From: Candidatus Dadabacteria bacterium
GTDB taxonomy: Bacteria; Desulfobacterota_D; UBA1144; Nemesobacterales; JADFKM01
Assembly: GCA_022564935.1 (NCBI GenBank)
Contig: JADFKM010000073.1
Location: 1-8,033 of the forward strand
DNA length: 8,033 nucleotides
Direction: 5' to 3'
Notes under the pieces: generated by a model
What the model was told of the DNA's origin: nothing
The model's database searches: none
What the model saw: only the letters and a program-made list of their open reading frames with translations
Translations under genes and position numbers: made by a program
Shown here: one piece after another, positions 5,220 to 8,033 of the stretch
Layout: every line of letters begins with the position of its first letter
Numbering within the stretch: position 1 is the stretch's first letter

Positions 5220-6379
5220 AAGGGATTTCAATTCTTGGCTCCACAGGCTCAATCGGCTCTCAAACTTTAGATGTGATATCGAGTTTTCCCGAAGACTACA
5301 GGGTCATAGGTCTTGCGGCGGGGAAAAACGTCTCTCGTTTGAGGGAACAGATATTAAAGTTCAAGCCGAAAATTGTTTCCCTAAGAGATACTGGAGATGC
5401 CCGAGAGCTGAGAGAGAGCCTGGGGAATTCTCAAACCGTCGTTCTGGCAGGAGACCGGGGTGCTAACGCCGTAGCCACTGACACTGAAACGGAGCTTGTG
5501 GTTTCCGCCATGGTAGGAGCGGTAGGGCTCGAGCCGACCTTCAACGCCATCAGGGCAGGCAAGGACGTGGCGCTTGCGAACAAGGAAGTTATGGTCATGG
5601 CAGGCTCTATCATTACCTCTGAAGCAACTCGGATGGGAGTACGCATTATACCGGTTGACAGCGAGCACAGCGCGCTGCTCCAGACTTTGCGCTGCGGGCC
5701 GAGCGAATCGGTAAAGAGAGTCATTCTCACCGCTTCGGGCGGGCCGTTCAGGAACTTGCGAAAATCAGAAATTCCCCATGTCACCGTTGAGGAAGCACTT
5801 CAGCACCCTACGTGGAATATGGGTGATAAAATAACGATCGATTCGGCAACTCTTATGAATAAGGGCTTCGAGATAATAGAGGCGAGATGGTTTTTCGGTC
5901 TTTCCCCTGAGCAAATATCCGTGTGGATTCATCCGCAGAGCATAGTACACTCTCTGGTGGAGTACGTAGACGGCTCGTTCATAGCCCAGATGAGCCTGCC
6001 TGACATGAAAATCCCGATTGCGTATGCACTCTCCTGTCCGGCAAGAGCCGAATTAAACGGGACTAAAATCAACCCATGGGATTTTACGAATTTAACGTTC
6101 GAGGAGCCTGACCTCGATAGGTTCCCTGCCCTGGGCCTCGCATACCGAGCGCTTGAGCGAGGAGGCACAATGCCTGCTGTCATGAATGCCGCAAACGAAG
6201 TTGCCGTAGACGCGTTCATGAAAGCGCAAATCAAATTCAATCAGTTGTCCGAGCTCATTGAGCGGGTCATGGAACACCATACCGCTACCCTCGGAGAAGA
6301 GCTGGAAGAAATTTTTGAATGCGACTCCTGGGCCAGGGACAAGGCTAAATCAATCATTGAAGAGGAGATGCAAAATTAG
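5216..6379 (+). CDS. dxr: 1-deoxy-D-xylulose-5-phosphate reductoisomerase, 387 residues
   Basis: Converts 1-deoxy-D-xylulose 5-phosphate to 2-C-methyl-D-erythritol 4-phosphate using NADPH and a divalent metal; this is the committed MEP-pathway step and the fosmidomycin target. The N-terminal nucleotide motif GSTGSIGSQTLDV is at 8-20. The metal ligands are Asp148 and Glu150 in VDSEH (147-151) and Glu219 in NKGFEIIEA. Substrate-binding elements are ANKE (121-124), TASGGPFR (172-179), the flexible-loop His197 and Trp200 (HPTW), MGDKITIDSATLMNKG (202-217) and HPQSIVHSLVEY. The C-terminal helical domain with MNAANEVAV (323-331) is complete. The usual NKES/T is NKEV here, a minor change. The GTG start overlaps the uppS stop as GTGA, implying coupled translation. 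The usual intervening gene cdsA is absent. Confidence 0.97.
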   Translation: MKGISILGSTGSIGSQTLDVISSFPEDYRVIGLAAGKNVSRLREQILKFKPKIVSLRDTGDARELRESLGNSQTVVLAGDRGANAVATDTETELVVSAMVGAVGLEPTFNAIRAGKDVALANKEVMVMAGSIITSEATRMGVRIIPVDSEHSALLQTLRCGPSESVKRVILTASGGPFRNLRKSEIPHVTVEEALQHPTWNMGDKITIDSATLMNKGFEIIEARWFFGLSPEQISVWIHPQSIVHSLVEYVDGSFIAQMSLPDMKIPIAYALSCPARAELNGTKINPWDFTNLTFEEPDLDRFPALGLAYRALERGGTMPAVMNAANEVAVDAFMKAQIKFNQLSELIERVMEHHTATLGEELEEIFECDSWARDKAKSIIEEEMQN

Positions 6380-7963
6380 ATGTCGATTGTAGTAGGTTTT
6401 GTTTTTGTTATAGGAATTCTTGTTTTTATTCACGAGCTGGGACACTTTATTTTTGCCAAGAAGTCCGGGGTAAGGGTGGAGAAATTTTCTCTCGGCTTCG
6501 GGAAAAAGCTGTTTGGCTTCAGACGCGGAGAGACAGAATACCTGATTTCCGCCCTTCCTCTTGGTGGGTATGTAAAGATGTTTGGTGAGGGTGGTGAAGG
6601 CGTTTTTATCGTAGAAGATGTTGGAGTAGACTCAGCGGCCCACAAAGCAGGTTTCCTGAGCGGAGATAAAATCACCGGAATTGAGGGCTACGACTTAAGC
6701 TCCATCACTTCGTGGAAGGAGCTTGAAGCTAGGCTTAGAAAGAAGCCGGGGGCGGTATATACGTTTTTCGTAGAGCGCGAAGACAAGCTGCTGGAAATCA
6801 AGGCCGGCCCGGACGGATTTGAAGGCTCATCCGTTTATTCCGAGAAAGAATACCCCAGGAGCTTTTCTAAACAGTCAATCCTGAGCAGGCTCAAGATAAT
6901 TGTCGCAGGGCCTTTGATGAACCTTATTTTCCCTTTCGTGATTATGCCCATAGTGTTCATGATTGGGATATCGGTTCCCGCCTACCTTGAGATGTCCCCG
7001 ACCATTGAGTACGTTGCCAAGGACTCTCCTGCAGAAATTGCCGGATTTATGCCCGGTGATGCCATTTCGGAAATTAATAATAAACCCGTGGCAAACTGGA
7101 GAGACGTCAGGTTTGCTTTCGCCGAGAGTCTAGGCTCTCAAGTTGTGGTTAAAGTGAAAAGGGACGACGCTACGAAATCGCTTACAATAATTGCCCCGGC
7201 CACCCCCGGAGGGATCGAAGACGCCGGAATCGCCCTACCCCTCGAGGCCGTAGTAGGGAGACTGATGCCGGGCGCTCCGGCGGAGAAATCGGGGATCAAA
7301 GTGGGCGACCGGATAGTAAAGATTGATGGGCAGCCTGTTGTAAACTGGTATGAGATGGCCTCTCTGATTGGAGTGAGAGCCGATGCGGAAATTAGTTTGC
7401 TCATCGAAAGAGATACCGAGAAGATTTCGATCAGCGTTAAGCCCCGGCCGATGGGTGAATCCGGTCGTGGAATAATTGGTATAGAGCCGCTTATGGGTAC
7501 TACGCTTAAAAAGTACGGTTTTTTTAAATCTATTACCGAGGGGATTAAGGCGGCGGCAAAGCTTGTTGTAGACATAACCAATCTGCTTCTTTTGTTCGTC
7601 TACAAGATGGTCACGGGACAGCTATCTCTAAGCGCCGCAAAGAATGTCATAGGCGGTCCAATTGCAATCGCACAGCTTTCAGGCACAGCGGTGCAAGGCG
7701 GTATCGCTACACTCCTTCACTTCACCGCATTTATCAGTGTGAGCCTCGGCTTGATCAATCTTTTTCCTATCCCGGTGCTCGATGGCGGACACATCGTTTA
7801 TCTCACCGTTGAAGCGATAAGAAGACGCCCCCTGAGTATGAAGACCCTCGAGATTACACAGCGCATCGGGTTTGTGTTTTTGATATTGCTGATGTTTTTG
7901 GCCGTATACAACGATATAAATAGGCTGGACGTGTTTGAGAAGTTAAAGGAGCTTTTTAACTAG
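6380..7963 (+). CDS. rseP: RseP-type site-2 zinc metalloprotease with three PDZ domains, 527 residues
   Basis: An M50 intramembrane protease that cuts transmembrane segments, classically the anti-sigma factor in envelope-stress signalling, and remnant signal peptides. TM1 carries HELGH (18-22), in which His18, Glu19 and His22 form the zinc/catalytic motif. The third ligand region is PIPVLDGGH (463-471), with Asp468. TM2 spans about 173-200 (IVAGPLMNLIF), with further helices at about 441-465 and 493-512. Three PDZ-like units are visible: about 75-142 (SAAHKAGFLSGDKI), 207-271 (SPAEIAGFMPGDAI) and 288-353 (APAEKSGIKVGDRI). The last two match the usual tandem between TM2 and TM3. The first is an extra domain in the TM1-TM2 loop and explains the length above the E. 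coli-like 450 residues. The ATG immediately follows the dxr stop; AGAGGAG at 6361-6367 serves as ribosome binding site. Confidence 0.95.
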   Translation: MSIVVGFVFVIGILVFIHELGHFIFAKKSGVRVEKFSLGFGKKLFGFRRGETEYLISALPLGGYVKMFGEGGEGVFIVEDVGVDSAAHKAGFLSGDKITGIEGYDLSSITSWKELEARLRKKPGAVYTFFVEREDKLLEIKAGPDGFEGSSVYSEKEYPRSFSKQSILSRLKIIVAGPLMNLIFPFVIMPIVFMIGISVPAYLEMSPTIEYVAKDSPAEIAGFMPGDAISEINNKPVANWRDVRFAFAESLGSQVVVKVKRDDATKSLTIIAPATPGGIEDAGIALPLEAVVGRLMPGAPAEKSGIKVGDRIVKIDGQPVVNWYEMASLIGVRADAEISLLIERDTEKISISVKPRPMGESGRGIIGIEPLMGTTLKKYGFFKSITEGIKAAAKLVVDITNLLLLFVYKMVTGQLSLSAAKNVIGGPIAIAQLSGTAVQGGIATLLHFTAFISVSLGLINLFPIPVLDGGHIVYLTVEAIRRRPLSMKTLEITQRIGFVFLILLMFLAVYNDINRLDVFEKLKELFN

Positions 7964-8033
7964 ACGTTTTCCGGTTCAGGGTAACCGTTTCGGGCAATGG
8001 CGATAAAGTGCTTTCGGCTTGGGAAGGACAACT
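7964..8033. other. Unassigned right edge
   Basis: These 70 bases follow rseP. A short repeat CGGTT/AACCG (7972-7976 with 7983-7987) followed by TTT could be a very weak terminator. An ATG at 7997 opens a 12-codon plus-strand frame (MAIKCFRLGKDN) without a ribosome binding site. On the minus strand two frames run in from the edge and stop before rseP, one ending FIAIARNGYPEPENV and one ending ETVTLNRKTSS. Either could be the tail of a convergent gene. The sequence is too short to decide. Confidence 0.3.

Noticed and set aside
1-8033. CRISPR array, insertion sequence or prophage
   Set aside because: No regularly spaced direct repeats, transposase motifs, terminal inverted repeats with target duplications or phage genes were seen.

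Overview
The window is about 8 kb of bacterial chromosome from a Gram-negative organism. The evidence is an outer-membrane-type lipoprotein, an RseP-type intramembrane protease and the MEP isoprenoid pathway. GC content looks moderate and codons such as ATA, AGA and AGG are frequent. Together with the uppS-dxr-rseP cluster and a crotonyl-CoA carboxylase/reductase, this would fit a deltaproteobacterial-grade or related lineage. That placement is inference; nothing here fixes the taxon.

Layout. Positions 1-513 (minus strand) hold the N-terminal 171 codons of a gene running off the left edge. Its C-terminal part resembles HEPN/DUF4145-like proteins often found in defence-associated neighbourhoods. 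Positions 514-1037 are a 0.5 kb gap with no convincing intact gene, a possible decayed coding fragment (597-734) and some short inverted repeats. Positions 1038-1844 encode an SH3b-domain lipoprotein. After a long imperfect inverted repeat (1844-1914) comes a single-pass, membrane-anchored protein of unknown function (1946-2485). Converging on it is a crotonyl-CoA carboxylase/reductase (ccr, 3943-2537, minus) with its own good promoter and ribosome binding site. Divergent from ccr, a rightward unit starts near 4145: a 79-residue membrane protein (4151-4390), then uppS, dxr and rseP, which are tightly packed. The last 70 bases have no assignable gene.

How the genes work together. Dxr makes 2-C-methyl-D-erythritol 4-phosphate, the committed MEP-pathway step. 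UppS later condenses the resulting C5 units into the long-chain polyprenyl diphosphate that carries cell-wall and envelope glycans. RseP cleaves membrane proteins during envelope stress signalling. This is the conserved envelope cluster of many bacteria, but cdsA, often found between uppS and dxr, is absent here. Ccr belongs to C4/C5 acyl-CoA carbon metabolism (ethylmalonyl-CoA pathway or extender-unit supply) and is not obviously linked to its neighbours.

Most of the window is ordinary core genome. The best anomalies are an apparent third PDZ domain in RseP, placed in the TM1-TM2 loop; the small membrane protein heading the isoprenoid unit; the 71-nt inverted repeat between the two envelope-protein genes; and the truncated HEPN-like gene at the left edge. 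I do not see clear evidence of a complete undescribed system.
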